From: an uncultured Slackia sp.
GTDB lineage: Bacteria > Actinomycetota > Coriobacteriia > Coriobacteriales > Eggerthellaceae
Assembly (NCBI RefSeq): GCF_959608125.1
Contig: NZ_CAUHPG010000006.1
Location: forward strand, 1 to 64,000
Direction of reading: 5' to 3'
DNA: 64,000 nt
In this document: positions 7,928 to 17,452 of the stretch, in pieces
Layout of the letters: each line of letters begins with the position of its first letter
Position numbering within the stretch: position 1 is the first letter of the stretch
The notes under the pieces: model-generated
What the model was told of the DNA's origin: nothing
What the model saw: the letters and a program-made list of their open reading frames with translations, nothing else
Database searches by the model: none
Program-made: the position numbers and the translations under genes

Positions 7928-9751
7928 ATGATCAACCGATTCTGCAAAACGCCGCTGTGGGAGTGCAGCAAGACCCTTGCCGACGTGGCCCTAGGCCGCG
8001 CCCCCGCCGAAACCGTGGTTCGCAACGCACGCCTGGTCAACGTGAACACGCGCGAAGTCATCGAAGGCGTCGACGTAGCCGTTTCATGCGGACGCATCGC
8101 CTATATAGGAAACGCCGCGCACTGCATCGGCGATGGGACACGCGTCATCGAAGCGGACGGGCGCTACCTTGCGCCCGGATTCCTGGACGGACATATCCAC
8201 GTAGAGTCGTCCATGATGGGCGCAGCGCAGTACGCGCGAGCCGTTGTGGCCCATGGCACGGTGGGCATCTACTGGGATCCGCACGAGGTGGCGAACGTCG
8301 TCGGCCTCGCCGGCGTGAAGGCCATGGTGGAAGACGTGCGCCGTACGCCGCTCAAGGCCATGGTGACCACGCCCTCATGCGTACCGGCCGTTCCCGGGTT
8401 CGAAGACACCGGCAGCGCGATCGGTCCGGACGACATCGCCGAAAGCATGACGTGGGATTGCGTGGTAGGCCTCGGCGAAATGATGAATTTCCCCGGCGTG
8501 CTTTCAGGCGATGCCCGCCCGCTCGATGAAATAGCGGCCACGCTGAAAGCGGGCGGCTGCGTGACGGGCCATTACTCCGTCCCCGAAACCGACCGCGGCC
8601 TGAACGCCTACATAAGCGCGGGCATCCGCTGCTGCCACGAATCCACACGCGCCGAGGACGCGCTGGCCAAAGCGCGCCTGGGCCAATACGCCCAACTGCG
8701 CGAAGGTTCGGCCTGGCGCGACCTGGCCCAGCTGGCACCCGCCATCGCCGACGGGGCCGTGGACACGCGCTTCTTCAACCTGATATCGGACGACACCCAT
8801 CCCAACACGCTCGTCGAATACGGCCACCTCGATCATATTCTGCGCCGCGCCGTGAAGGAAGGCATCGACGCGCTCGTCGCGCTGCAGATGGTCACCATCA
8901 ACACGGCCACGTGCTTCCATATGGAACACGAGCTGGGAAGCATCGCGCCCGGCAAGTGCGCCGACATGGTGCTTTTCTCCAGCCTGGCCGATTTCGACAT
9001 CTCGCTCGTCATGATCGACGGCGAGGTGGCGGCCGAAAACGGCAAGGCGACGTTCGAGGTGGAGCCTTTCGACTACCCCGCCTGGATGACCGATACCATG
9101 CACGTGGGCGAAGACATCGCAGCGGACACCTTCCGCATCCCCGCAGTAGCAGCCGACGGGCGCGCGATCGAAAGCGGCGCCGTGCGCGTGCGCGTCATGG
9201 AGGCGCTTTCGGGACGCGTCAACAACGTCGAGCGCATCGTCGAAATGCCCGTCGAAAACGGCGCCATCGAAGCCGATGTGGAACGCGACGTGCTGAAGGC
9301 TTTCGTCTTCGAGCGGCACAACGCCACGAAAACACACGGATGCGGCCTAGTTTCAGGCTTCGGCATCAAGGGCGCGTTCGCACAGACCGTGGCCCACGAC
9401 GCCCACAACCTGCTAGTGGTGGGAAGCAGCGACGAAGACATGGCGCTTGCAGCCAACACGCTGATCGCCTGCGGCGGCGGGGCGACAGCCGTGCGCGACG
9501 GCGAAGTGCTGGGCTTGGTGGAGCTTCCCGTAGCGGGCCTGATGAGCACGCGTCCGCTCGAAGACGTGGCCGCCCAGGTGGCGGGGCTCGAGCGCGCGTG
9601 GGAGCAGATGGGCTGCGCCATGCCGTCGCCGTTCATGACGATGGCCCTGCTCTCGCTCGCCTGCATTCCCGAACTGCGCCTGACCAACCGCGGGTTGGTG
9701 GACTGCCGCACGTTCGAGTTCGTGCCCCTCGTGATCGACGAAATTCGCTAA
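7928..9751 (+). CDS. ade: adenine deaminase
   Basis: A 607-residue amidohydrolase of the bacterial adenine deaminase family, converting adenine to hypoxanthine and ammonia in purine salvage. The metal-binding GHIHVESS motif is at 88-95. The family's conserved block around 175-185 (VVGLGEMMNFPGV) and the C-terminal domain with GCGLVSGFG follow. Length is normal for the family. Start ATG 7928 follows GAGAGGAG. The gene stands alone between a divergent bioY and a strong terminator. Released ammonia and hypoxanthine would serve nitrogen and purine supply. Confidence 0.92.
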   Translation: MINRFCKTPLWECSKTLADVALGRAPAETVVRNARLVNVNTREVIEGVDVAVSCGRIAYIGNAAHCIGDGTRVIEADGRYLAPGFLDGHIHVESSMMGAAQYARAVVAHGTVGIYWDPHEVANVVGLAGVKAMVEDVRRTPLKAMVTTPSCVPAVPGFEDTGSAIGPDDIAESMTWDCVVGLGEMMNFPGVLSGDARPLDEIAATLKAGGCVTGHYSVPETDRGLNAYISAGIRCCHESTRAEDALAKARLGQYAQLREGSAWRDLAQLAPAIADGAVDTRFFNLISDDTHPNTLVEYGHLDHILRRAVKEGIDALVALQMVTINTATCFHMEHELGSIAPGKCADMVLFSSLADFDISLVMIDGEVAAENGKATFEVEPFDYPAWMTDTMHVGEDIAADTFRIPAVAADGRAIESGAVRVRVMEALSGRVNNVERIVEMPVENGAIEADVERDVLKAFVFERHNATKTHGCGLVSGFGIKGAFAQTVAHDAHNLLVVGSSDEDMALAANTLIACGGGATAVRDGEVLGLVELPVAGLMSTRPLEDVAAQVAGLERAWEQMGCAMPSPFMTMALLSLACIPELRLTNRGLVDCRTFEFVPLVIDEIR

Positions 9752-9765
9752 ACGACGCGAAACGA

Positions 9766-9805
9766 AACGACGCCTCCGCTGCTCATGCGCGGAGGCGTCG
9801 TTGTT
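9766..9805 (+). terminator. ade terminator, possibly bidirectional with argH
   Basis: AACGACGCCTCCGC (9766-9779) and GCGGAGGCGTCGTT (9789-9802) form a 14-bp perfect stem followed by TTGTTTC. It also lies downstream of the argH stop codon on the opposite strand. Confidence 0.85.
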
Positions 9806-9879
9806 TCGATGGACTGTGGAAGGGACTTGAAACCGTCCGTTTCCGCAGACCATATACCCCTTATCCGTATCGAAACGCC

Positions 9880-11271
9880 CTATGCGAGCGACGCCTCGTC
9901 GGCGGCGAGCGCCGCGGCCGCCTCGTCCAGCTGAACGCGCACGGCGTCGTGGCCGGTGCCGCCATAGGTGGTGCGGGCTGCCACGATGGCGTCGATGTCG
10001 AGCTCGCCCGCGATGTCGTCCTCGAACAGATTGCTTGCGCTCTTGAGCTGCTCGAGCGTCAGATCTTCGAGGCCGCAGCCCTCGGTTTCGCACAGCAGGA
10101 CCAAACGTCCCACCACCGCGTGGGCCTCGCGGAACGGCATGCCCTTCTTCGCCAGATAGTCGGCCACATCGGTGGCGGCCATGAAGCCCTGGCCCGACGC
10201 CTTGCGCATGGCGGCCTCGTTAAGCTCCATGGTCTCGATCATGCCGCCCATGCACAGCATGCAGTCGTGCAGGGTCTTCGCGGCGTCGATCGCGCCCTCC
10301 TTGCATTCCTGCAGGTCCTTGTTGTAAGCCAGCGGCAGCGACTTCATGGTGACCAGCAGGCCCACCAGGTCGCCAACCACGCGGCCCATCTTGCCGCGCG
10401 TCAGCTCGGCGAAGTCGGGGTTCTTCTTCTGCGGCATGATCGAGCTACCGGTCGAGAAGGCGTCGGAAAGCGTGATGAAGGAATACTCCGACGACGACCA
10501 CAGGATGATTTCCTCGCACAGACGCGACAGATGCATCATCGACACGCTGCAGGCATACTCAAGATCGAGCAGATAGTCGCGGTCGGACACGGCGTCGAGC
10601 GAATTGGGGATCGCGTGGTCGAAGCCCAGCAGCTCGCTCGTCATGGCGCGGTCGAGCGGATAGGTGGTTCCCGCCAGCGCCGCAGATCCGAGCGGATTCG
10701 CGTCAGCCGCATCGTATGCGGCGGCCAGGCGCGCGAAGTCGCGCGTGAACATCCAGAAGTACGCAAGCATATGATGGCTGAACAGCACCGGCTGGGCATG
10801 CTGCAGATGCGTGTAACCGGGCATGACCACGCCGAAGTGAGCCTGCGCCTTCTCGATCAGCACGTGACGAAGCGCGATATTGCCCTCCATCAGCGACATG
10901 AGCAAGTCTTTCGCATACAGACGCAGGTCGGTGGCCACCTGGTCGTTGCGCGAGCGGCCCGTGTGCAGGCGAGCGCCGGCCGAGCCGATGTCGGCGATGA
11001 GCGCCGCCTCGACCGCCATGTGGATGTCTTCGTCGTTCACGTCGAAGACGAACGAACCGTCGTCCATGCGCTCCTTCACGGCCGCGAGGCCCGCGTCGAT
11101 CGACGCGGCATCCTCGGCGGAGATGACGCCCTGCGCGGCGAGCATCTTGGCATGGGCGCGCGATCCGGCGATATCGTGCGCGTACATGTTCTTGTCGACC
11201 TCGAGCGATGCGCCGAACTCCTGGGTGAAGGCATCAACGCCTCCGACGAACCTTCCCGACCACAGTGCCAT
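9880..11271 (-). CDS. argH: argininosuccinate lyase
   Basis: A 463-residue member of the fumarase/aspartase superfamily that splits argininosuccinate into arginine and fumarate, the last step of arginine synthesis. The family signature GSSIMPQKKNPD lies at about 272-283 and the N-terminus MALWSGRF is typical. An in-frame upstream extension is possible, but ATG 11271 is preferred by homology and the GGGAAAGG upstream. It lies 88 bases downstream of argG and is almost certainly co-transcribed with it, so the argG leader would control both. No separate promoter was recognised in the gap. Confidence 0.95.
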   Translation of the reverse strand: MALWSGRFVGGVDAFTQEFGASLEVDKNMYAHDIAGSRAHAKMLAAQGVISAEDAASIDAGLAAVKERMDDGSFVFDVNDEDIHMAVEAALIADIGSAGARLHTGRSRNDQVATDLRLYAKDLLMSLMEGNIALRHVLIEKAQAHFGVVMPGYTHLQHAQPVLFSHHMLAYFWMFTRDFARLAAAYDAADANPLGSAALAGTTYPLDRAMTSELLGFDHAIPNSLDAVSDRDYLLDLEYACSVSMMHLSRLCEEIILWSSSEYSFITLSDAFSTGSSIMPQKKNPDFAELTRGKMGRVVGDLVGLLVTMKSLPLAYNKDLQECKEGAIDAAKTLHDCMLCMGGMIETMELNEAAMRKASGQGFMAATDVADYLAKKGMPFREAHAVVGRLVLLCETEGCGLEDLTLEQLKSASNLFEDDIAGELDIDAIVAARTTYGGTGHDAVRVQLDEAAAALAADEASLA

Positions 11272-11359
11272 TGATAAAACCTTTCCCGCACCATGCGTCG
11301 CCTGCATGGTTTCTTTCAGATAGCTTCGAATTTGACGAGGTATTTTACAGAACTTCTGT

Positions 11360-12655
11360 CTACGCGGCGTTGGCTGCGGCCGTCTCGTCGGCGGCCTGAT
11401 CGGCCTGCGGCGCGACATCGGCCGCGGGACCCTGCATAGCCGACCACGTGGTCACGGGCAGACCGTACAGGTCGATGAAGCCCTTGGCCGACTCGTGGTT
11501 GAATACGTCGTCGGCGCCGTAGCTGGCCAGGTTGAAGTCGTAGAGCGAATAGGGGCTCTTGCGGCCCGTCACGGTGCAGCTTCCCTTGTACAGTTTCATC
11601 TTCACCGTGCCGGTGACGTATTGCTGCGTCGCGGCGCAGAACGAATCGAGCGCCATCTTCAGCGGGGAGAACCACATGCCCTGATACACCGCCGTGGCCC
11701 ACTGCTGCTCGACGCCCAGCTTGTAGTGCTGCGTCGCGCCGTCGAGGCACAGGGTCTCAAGCGCCTTGTGGGCGTCGATCAAGACCTTCGCCGCGGGAAC
11801 CTCGTAGCACTCGCGCGACTTCACGCCCACGAGACGGTTCTCCACCATGTCGAGACGTCCGATGCCGTGCGCGCCGGCCTTCACGTTGAGGGCCTTCACG
11901 ATGTCGACGAAGGGCATGTCCTCACCGTTAAGCGAGCAGGGAACGCCCTGCTCGAAGCCGATTTCGACGTACTCGGCATGGTCGGGGGCGTCGGCCGCAT
12001 CAGCGGTCAGCGTCCAGATGTCCGCGGGAGGTTCGGCCCAGGGGTCCTCGAGCACGCCGCACTCGATGGCGCGTCCCCACAGGTTGTCGTCGATCGAATA
12101 CGGGGACTTCTTCGTGGCGGCAACCGGCACGCCGTGGGCCTTCGCCCATTCGATTTCCTCCTCGCGGCAGTGCAGGTCCCACTCGCGCACCGGCGCGACG
12201 ATTTCGAGCGTGGGGTCGAGCGCCTTGATCGAAGTCTCGAAACGCACCTGGTCGTTGCCCTTACCCGTGCAGCCGTGGGCGATGTAGTGCGCGCCGAGCG
12301 CGTGGGCCACTTCGACCATGTGCTTTGAAAGCAGCGGGCGCGAAAGCGCGGAAAGCAACGGGTAGGAGTTCTCGTACAGGCCGTTGGCGGCGAGCGCCAG
12401 GGCGAGGAACTCGTTGGCGTATTCCTCGCGCATGTCCACGGCGAACGAGGCGATGGCGCCCATGTCCAGGGCCTTCTGCTTGATCGCGGCCAGGTCGCTT
12501 TCGTCCTGGCCCACGTTACCGCACACGGCGATGACGTCGAAGCCCTTCTCGACCTGCAGCCACTTCAGGCACACCGAAGTGTCCAGGCCGCCCGAATACG
12601 CCAGAACGACCTTTTCTTTGGCCTGGCCCTTGTTCGCGTTCATCGTGGTTTCCAT
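11360..12655 (-). CDS. argG: argininosuccinate synthase
   Basis: A 431-residue ATP-dependent ligase that joins citrulline and aspartate. The PP-loop motif AYSGGLDTS is at 19-27, GNVGQDES follows, and the citrulline/aspartate site region GCTGKGNDQVRFE is near 130. ATG 12655 is chosen because AAAAGGAGAT lies five to six bases upstream; a second ATG at 12643 is less well placed. The C-terminus ends in an Ala/Asp-rich tail (QADQAADETAAANAA) beyond the usual end. The 5' region of almost 500 bases carries an Arg-rich leader reading frame and a terminator (separate entries), which suggests transcription attenuation of argGH. Confidence 0.95.
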   Translation of the reverse strand: METTMNANKGQAKEKVVLAYSGGLDTSVCLKWLQVEKGFDVIAVCGNVGQDESDLAAIKQKALDMGAIASFAVDMREEYANEFLALALAANGLYENSYPLLSALSRPLLSKHMVEVAHALGAHYIAHGCTGKGNDQVRFETSIKALDPTLEIVAPVREWDLHCREEEIEWAKAHGVPVAATKKSPYSIDDNLWGRAIECGVLEDPWAEPPADIWTLTADAADAPDHAEYVEIGFEQGVPCSLNGEDMPFVDIVKALNVKAGAHGIGRLDMVENRLVGVKSRECYEVPAAKVLIDAHKALETLCLDGATQHYKLGVEQQWATAVYQGMWFSPLKMALDSFCAATQQYVTGTVKMKLYKGSCTVTGRKSPYSLYDFNLASYGADDVFNHESAKGFIDLYGLPVTTWSAMQGPAADVAPQADQAADETAAANAA

Positions 12656-12809
12656 GTTCAATCTCCTTTTCGTCAGCCGCGCCGTTGCTGCTTGCGCGGC
12701 CGGCGTCGCGTTCGATTCGCCGCCCCTGCGGCCCGTCGTATGCATGCCCGATGCATGCGCTGTCATGGTTTCTTGCGGTGGCTGCGGCGCTTCGCCGCCA
12801 TTCGCCCGA

Positions 12810-12842
12810 AAACAAAAAAGCACCCGGCGATGCCGGGTGCTT
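12810..12842 (-). terminator. leader terminator (attenuator) upstream of argG
   Basis: On the minus strand AAGCACCCGGC and GCCGGGTGCTT form an 11-bp perfect stem with a 3-base loop (12819-12842), followed by TTTTTTGTTTTC. This is a textbook intrinsic terminator, yet it lies 155 bases upstream of argG and 33 bases downstream of an Arg-rich 31-codon frame. The DUF1667 gene further up has its own hairpin right at its stop codon (13125-13140), so this terminator most likely belongs to the argG leader. Confidence 0.8.
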
Positions 12843-12874
12843 CAGGGTCCTTATGATGGGATGCTACAAGGAAG

Positions 12875-12970
12875 CTACCTTGTATGGACCGCAAGAAACA
12901 CACGCGTGCATCGCAGCGTGTTACGTCGGTCCTGGCGTCGGAAGGAAAACTGCTGTGCGGTTGCGAACAT
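12875..12970 (-). CDS. putative arginine leader peptide of argGH (31 codons)
   Basis: This short frame, ATG 12970 to TAG 12875, has a strong ribosome site (AAAGGAGT, eight bases before ATG). It encodes 31 residues, of which seven are Arg. They are spaced as RR, RR, R, R in the second half, with one more as the last codon, using CGA, CGC, CGT and AGG. The stop codon lies in the loop of a small hairpin (TACAAGG/CCTTGTA, 12865-12884). The U-tailed terminator starts 33 bases later and then argG. This order is that of classical amino acid attenuators (trp, his, leu), where ribosome stalling at the regulated codons shifts RNA folding. No similarity to a known peptide is claimed. The mechanism is inferred. 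Confidence 0.6.
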   Translation of the reverse strand: MFATAQQFSFRRQDRRNTLRCTRVFLAVHTR

Positions 12971-13019
12971 GTCAGTTACTCCTTTCCGTTGAATCGCCGT
13001 TCGGGCATACATGGTACTT

Positions 13020-13039
13020 CGCTTTATTGCATTAAAGCG
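13020..13039. promoter_or_regulatory. 20-bp palindrome at the argG leader start
   Basis: CGCTTTA-TTGCAT-TAAAGCG is a perfect 7+7 inverted repeat. It sits just downstream of the candidate promoter at 13048-13076, near the expected transcription start. It could bind a repressor (an ArgR-type box is possible but does not match the E. coli consensus) or fold as a 5' hairpin. Confidence 0.4.
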
Positions 13040-13047
13040 TAAATCGA

Positions 13048-13076
13048 ACTTTAACGAATATTCCAAAACAATGCAA
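13048..13076 (-). promoter_or_regulatory. candidate promoter of the argG leader transcript
   Basis: On the minus strand TTGCAT (complement 13071-13076) and TAAAGT (complement 13048-13053) are spaced by 17 bases in an AT-rich stretch that stands out from its surroundings. Match to sigma-70 consensus is moderate. Confidence 0.35.
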
Positions 13077-13138
13077 GGAGAAATATAAATTTTCTCATTT
13101 CAGAATATCTATGCGTATAGAAGGAACGCGCGGGCGCG

Positions 13139-13672
13139 TTAGAGCACCGTTTTCGTGGCGATCGCGTCGATTCCGGTGTCGCAAATATCGGCCACGACCA
13201 CATCTCCTTCACGGACGGGAGGCTGTACGCGCGCGGCCGCGAGAACGGCGGCGACTTGCATGATCTTGTTCTTCGGAACGGGCTGCGCGGTCTTCACGCT
13301 CACGGGGCTGAGCCTGCCCTCGACGGGCACGCTCGCCGTGACCATGCGCACCGGATGGGTGGCTTCCTGGCGTGCATAATCCTTGCCGCGCTTGCACTTG
13401 TAGCCCACCACGCCCAGCGTATCGAGGCCCTCGTCGCTTTGCGAAAGCATCACCGTGAGCCTGCAGCCCAACGGACAGCAGATGCACGTGTACGTTTCCT
13501 CGAACGTGCGCTCGGGACGCCCCGTCTTCAGCGGCCCGCCCGGACGCGACGACGCGACGCCGCCCCACCGCGGCGCGTCGGCCTGCACGTTCTTGACATC
13601 CGAACGCAAAAACGCCCGTTCGGTCGATGCGCCGGGATTCGCGCCGGCGCCGGTTTCGTTGATATCGCTCAT
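13139..13672 (-). CDS. DUF1667 domain protein
   Basis: A 177-residue protein. The first 55 residues are low-complexity. The rest matches DUF1667, with the Cys pattern CICCPLGC near 70-77 and [13 protein letters not shown] near 100, where the Cys residues could bind an Fe-S cluster. Members are usually encoded next to GlpA-like and NAD(P)/FAD flavoproteins, as here. Its ATG overlaps the stop codon of the upstream gene (ATGA at 13669-13672), so the two are translationally coupled and probably form a complex. A small hairpin (13125-13140) starts at the stop codon. Function not established for the family. Confidence 0.8.
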   Translation of the reverse strand: MSDINETGAGANPGASTERAFLRSDVKNVQADAPRWGGVASSRPGGPLKTGRPERTFEETYTCICCPLGCRLTVMLSQSDEGLDTLGVVGYKCKRGKDYARQEATHPVRMVTASVPVEGRLSPVSVKTAQPVPKNKIMQVAAVLAAARVQPPVREGDVVVADICDTGIDAIATKTVL

Positions 13673-16455
13673 CGCTGCTCCTGCACCTTCACCGTCACTT
13701 CGATCGCCTGCGACAACACGTCGCCAGCGATGTCGATGCCCTGCATCTCGGCGGGCACCGCCACCGGCACGCGGCGCTTTTTGACCGTATGCCACGCGCC
13801 CTCGGCGTCGCGCGCCTCGACGAGCACCGTCGCCGCCTCGAACGCCTTCGACGTGCGGAAACGCAGCGTGATGCGCTCGGATTCGTCGCTGATGAACTGC
13901 GGCACCGCGTAGCGCACGCCTTCGCCCGCCGTCACGGGAACGCCGCGGCGGGTTTCGTATCCCGCGACGCCCGCGGCGTGACGCGCGGCCGCCATGCCGG
14001 CGCGCTCGCCCTCGCTCGACACGAAGTCGACCAGGTCGTGGATGTGCAGCGCGTTGCCGCACGCGAACACGCCGTCGACGCCGGTCTGGAAATCGTCGTC
14101 GACCACTGGGCCTCCCGTCACCGGGTCGAGCTGCACGCCCGCAGCCGACGCCACGGTGTTTTCGGGCACCAATCCCACCGACAGAAGCAGCGTGTCGCAC
14201 GCGATGCGCTGCTGCGTGCCCGCGATGGGCTTGAACGTCTGCGGATCGACGCGGCTCACCTCGACGGCCTCGAGGCGCCCCTCGCCCTCGATGCGCGTGA
14301 CCGTGCGCCCCGTATACAGCGGAATGCCGAAGTCGTCCAGGCACTGCACGATATTGCGGCGAAGGCCGCTGGGCTCCTGATTGATTTCGAAGACGCCTAC
14401 CACGCGCGCACCCGCGAAGGCCAGACGGCGGGCCATGATGAGGCCGATATCGCCCGAGCCCAGAATGACCGCCTCTTTGCCGGGCAGGCACCCTTGCAGG
14501 TTCATCAGGTTCTGCGCCGAACCCGCCGAATACACGCCGGCAGGGCGCTCGCCCGCCACGTCCAGGGCGCCGACGCCGCGCTCGCGCGAACCCGTGGCCA
14601 GCACGACCGCGCCCGCGCGCACCTCATGCGACCCGAGCGGATCGACGTAAGACACCCGTAGCGCCTCGCCGTCGGCGCGGCCGAATCCGAGCACGCTGGC
14701 CTCGGCCACCACATCGACGGAAAGACCTTGCAGACCGGCCAGCTCGCGCGAAGCGTATTCGGGGCCCGTCAGCTCCTCGCCGAAACGATGCAGGCCGAAT
14801 CCGTTGTGGATGCACTGCTTGAGAATGCCTCCTTGGTCGGGCTCGCGGTCGATCACGAGCACCGACGCCCCTGCGCGGGCCGCCGACGCAGCGGCCGCGA
14901 TGCCCGCCGCGCCGCCGCCGATCACCGCCACATCGTAGGCTGCGCGCGCAAGATCCTGCAAGGCTTCCGCCCGTTCGCGCGCAACATGGTCGAGCCGCGC
15001 GGTTGCGCAGTACTGCTCGGGAGCCGCTGCCGCCAGCATGCCGCCCTCCAGGCGCTTCGGCAACTCATCGGGAGAAACTCCCAGCTCGCACGCCACGATC
15101 TTCGCTATTTCGGGAACGCAGAAGCCGCCGTTGCAGCCGCCCATCATGGCCTCGGTGCGCCACTTCACGGCATCGATGCACAGCACGGGAATACGGGTGT
15201 GCAGCACGGCCGCAACGTCCGCTTCGCTGATCTTCTTGCAGCGGCACACGAGACGGCCGGCGCGCGGATCGGCCGCGATGGCGGCGGCACGGCCCCGGTC
15301 GTCAAGCGCCGAGAACAGCGGCGGCATCTTCACCACGGGGTCGAACGATTCCTTGCGCGGCGCGCCCACGTACGCCGCGATACGCGGCGCCATATCGACG
15401 GCCACGGCAGGCGCCGACGTCAATCCCGGCGAATCGAAACACGCCACGTTGAAGAATCCAGGCGCATCCGAAGCTTCGCCGATGACGAAATCGCCCGTGT
15501 CGCCCGTTGCGCGCACTCCCGCGAAATTCGCGATCTGGGTGCGAGGATCGAGTCCTGGAAACGTCTTGCGCGCGGCATCGAAGATGAAATCGAGCCCCTC
15601 GCGCTGCGTCGCCACGGCGTCTTTGCTCTCCTGTTCGACAGCGTTCGGACCCACCAAAAGGTTTCCGTGCACCGTCGGCGACACGAGGACGCCTTTGCCC
15701 GCCTCGGTCGGCGCCTGAAACATCGTGTGCGCGAACTTCTCGCCCGCCGCCGTGTTCATGAGGCGGTAATCGCCGCGGCGCGGCGTGATGGAGAAGCCGG
15801 CGTCCGAAACGCAGGCGGCAAGCTCGTCTGCATGAACGCCCGCCGCATTCACCACGGCGCGCGCATGCACACGGCGGCCGTCGGCAAGCGCCAGCACGTA
15901 TCCGTCGCCTTCGGCGGCACGCTCGATGCGCTCGACGCGCGACGAAAAACGAAACTCCACGTCGTTCGCAGCGGCGTTTTCGGCGGCACGCCACGCCACC
16001 TTGTACGGGTCGCAGATGCCGCCCGTCGGCGCCAGCAGGGCGCCGATCGCTTCAGGGGAGACGTTCGGCTCCAGATCGCGCAGCTCGGCGGAGTCGATCA
16101 CACGCAGCCCCTCGACGTCGTTGCGCTCGCCGCGCTGCGCCAGCGCGCGCACGGCCTTCAATTCGTCATTCGTGAACGCCAAGACGATCGATCCGTTTTG
16201 CTTATAGGGAAATCCCAGTTCGGATGCCCATTGGGGGTATAAACGCGACCCTTCGACGTTATAATGCGCCTTCGCGCTGCCGGGTGCGGGATCGAACCCT
16301 GCGTGCACGATGCCGCTGTTCGCCCGCGTCGCCCCGCCGGCCACGTCGAGACTGGCCTCGAGCACCACGACGTCCGCCTTGAAACGCGCGCATTCTCGCG
16401 CCACGCAGGCGCCCGCGACGCCTGCGCCTACGATGGCGATATCGAACCTTTCCAT
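13669..16455 (-). CDS. fused GlpA-like FAD dehydrogenase, BFD-type Fe-S domain and NAD(P)/FAD oxidoreductase
   Basis: The 928-residue protein fuses two flavoproteins. Residues 1-370 form a DAO/GlpA-type FAD domain, with the Rossmann motif [12 protein letters not shown] at about 8-19. Residues about 400-460 hold a BFD-like [2Fe-2S] domain with CRC near 402 and CNGGFC near 440. Residues about 505-928 are a pyridine nucleotide-disulfide-type reductase with [14 protein letters not shown]. In many anaerobes these occur as separate genes followed by DUF1667, often labelled anaerobic glycerol-3-phosphate dehydrogenase. No glycerol kinase or facilitator is near, so the substrate could be another 2-hydroxy acid or alcohol phosphate. 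ATG 16455 is used; the upstream GAAAGAGAG is a weak ribosome site. Confidence 0.82.
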   Translation of the reverse strand: MERFDIAIVGAGVAGACVARECARFKADVVVLEASLDVAGGATRANSGIVHAGFDPAPGSAKAHYNVEGSRLYPQWASELGFPYKQNGSIVLAFTNDELKAVRALAQRGERNDVEGLRVIDSAELRDLEPNVSPEAIGALLAPTGGICDPYKVAWRAAENAAANDVEFRFSSRVERIERAAEGDGYVLALADGRRVHARAVVNAAGVHADELAACVSDAGFSITPRRGDYRLMNTAAGEKFAHTMFQAPTEAGKGVLVSPTVHGNLLVGPNAVEQESKDAVATQREGLDFIFDAARKTFPGLDPRTQIANFAGVRATGDTGDFVIGEASDAPGFFNVACFDSPGLTSAPAVAVDMAPRIAAYVGAPRKESFDPVVKMPPLFSALDDRGRAAAIAADPRAGRLVCRCKKISEADVAAVLHTRIPVLCIDAVKWRTEAMMGGCNGGFCVPEIAKIVACELGVSPDELPKRLEGGMLAAAAPEQYCATARLDHVARERAEALQDLARAAYDVAVIGGGAAGIAAAASAARAGASVLVIDREPDQGGILKQCIHNGFGLHRFGEELTGPEYASRELAGLQGLSVDVVAEASVLGFGRADGEALRVSYVDPLGSHEVRAGAVVLATGSRERGVGALDVAGERPAGVYSAGSAQNLMNLQGCLPGKEAVILGSGDIGLIMARRLAFAGARVVGVFEINQEPSGLRRNIVQCLDDFGIPLYTGRTVTRIEGEGRLEAVEVSRVDPQTFKPIAGTQQRIACDTLLLSVGLVPENTVASAAGVQLDPVTGGPVVDDDFQTGVDGVFACGNALHIHDLVDFVSSEGERAGMAAARHAAGVAGYETRRGVPVTAGEGVRYAVPQFISDESERITLRFRTSKAFEAATVLVEARDAEGAWHTVKKRRVPVAVPAEMQGIDIAGDVLSQAIEVTVKVQEQR

Positions 16456-16567
16456 ACGCTCTCTTTCTTTTTTCGGATATCCGTTGCGCAGGATACGCCG
16501 GGCATGTCTTACGCATCGGGTCGCTCCGTCGAACCGCTTGTCCGCCTGTGCGAACGGCGCGCGAACG

Positions 16568-16598
16568 CAAAACGGGCGCCCCGCATACGGAACGCCCG
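16568..16598 (-). terminator. terminator of the flavin reductase-rubredoxin gene
   Basis: CGGGCG (16573-16578) and CGCCCG (16593-16598) close a hairpin followed on the minus strand by TTTTGCG, directly after the stop codon at 16607. It separates this gene from the flavoprotein fusion downstream. Confidence 0.55.
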
Positions 16599-16606
16599 CG
16601 AAAACC

Positions 16607-17281
16607 CTACAGTTCGATACGTTCGAAAAGCTCCTTGCCCACGCCGCAAATCGGGCAGCGGAAATCGTCGGGAAGCTCGTCGACGTATTCGATATGGCCG
16701 CAGATCGTGCAACGCCACGCCACTTTGCGCTCGGCGGTCTCCTGCGGCGCGGCGACCTCGACCTGCGCGTCAGGTGCTTCGTAGCTCGACGCCTTCGGGG
16801 GCGTCTTGCCGCCCTTGACCTGGTGATAGTATGCATACGTCATAGGCTCGTCGGAAGAAAGCGCCTCGGCCTGCACCACTTCGCCGACGATGAGCATGTG
16901 GGTTCCCAAATCGAGCGCGCCCTTCACCTTCGCCAGAAAATGGGCCACCGTCTGCTCGGCCACGTAGGGAATGCCCGCCTCGTCGAATTCGATCGCGGTG
17001 TCGGAGAATTTATCGGTGTCGGCGCTCGTATGGAAGCCGAAACGGCCGATCAGCTCCATCGTTGCATTCTGCGACAAAACGGACGCCTCGAACATTCCCG
17101 ACTCCAGGATGACCGCCGTGGTGGCGTTTTCCTTGTTGATGGCGATGCTCACCTGTGCGGGAGTCGAAGTGACCTGGGCGAACGTATTCACAACGCATCC
17201 CGCATTGCCCGATTCGCCCCGAGCCGTCACGATATGGAGTCCGTACGAAAGGCTCCTGAATGCTTTTTTATCGATTGCCAT
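16607..17281 (-). CDS. flavin reductase-rubredoxin fusion (Hrb-like)
   Basis: The 224-residue protein has an FMN-binding flavin reductase/flavoredoxin domain at about 1-160 and a rubredoxin domain at the C-terminus. The two rubredoxin CxxCG knuckles, CTICG and CPICG, bracket about residues 188-212. This matches high-molecular-weight rubredoxin of acetogens, which passes electrons from NAD(P)H to flavodiiron proteins that reduce NO or O2. No flavodiiron gene is in the window. Start ATG 17281 follows AAGGGGC; an upstream in-frame ATG has no ribosome site. Likely role is oxidative or nitrosative stress defence (inference). Confidence 0.85.
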   Translation of the reverse strand: MAIDKKAFRSLSYGLHIVTARGESGNAGCVVNTFAQVTSTPAQVSIAINKENATTAVILESGMFEASVLSQNATMELIGRFGFHTSADTDKFSDTAIEFDEAGIPYVAEQTVAHFLAKVKGALDLGTHMLIVGEVVQAEALSSDEPMTYAYYHQVKGGKTPPKASSYEAPDAQVEVAAPQETAERKVAWRCTICGHIEYVDELPDDFRCPICGVGKELFERIEL

Positions 17282-17452
17282 AGCTGCCCCTTTCGATGCG
17301 CATGATGCCTTCACATCCGTCTCCAAACCTGAAAAAGCTCTGGAAACGGACTTTGTTCGCGGCGCAATTTCCATTGTTCCATTTTAGCCAAACCCACTCG
17401 GTGCTACAGTTGCGAAGAAATATCGCTCATACCCAACCGAGGAGCATCTTTT

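Noticed and set aside
12810..12842. Terminator of the DUF1667 operon
   Set aside because: It lies about 300 bases beyond that operon's stop codon, which has its own hairpin at 13125-13140, and an AT-rich promoter-like region lies between.
12656..13138. T-box riboswitch upstream of argG
   Set aside because: The conserved T-box sequence (AGGGTGG-ACCGCG type) is absent in the leader; the Arg-rich frame explains the layout better.
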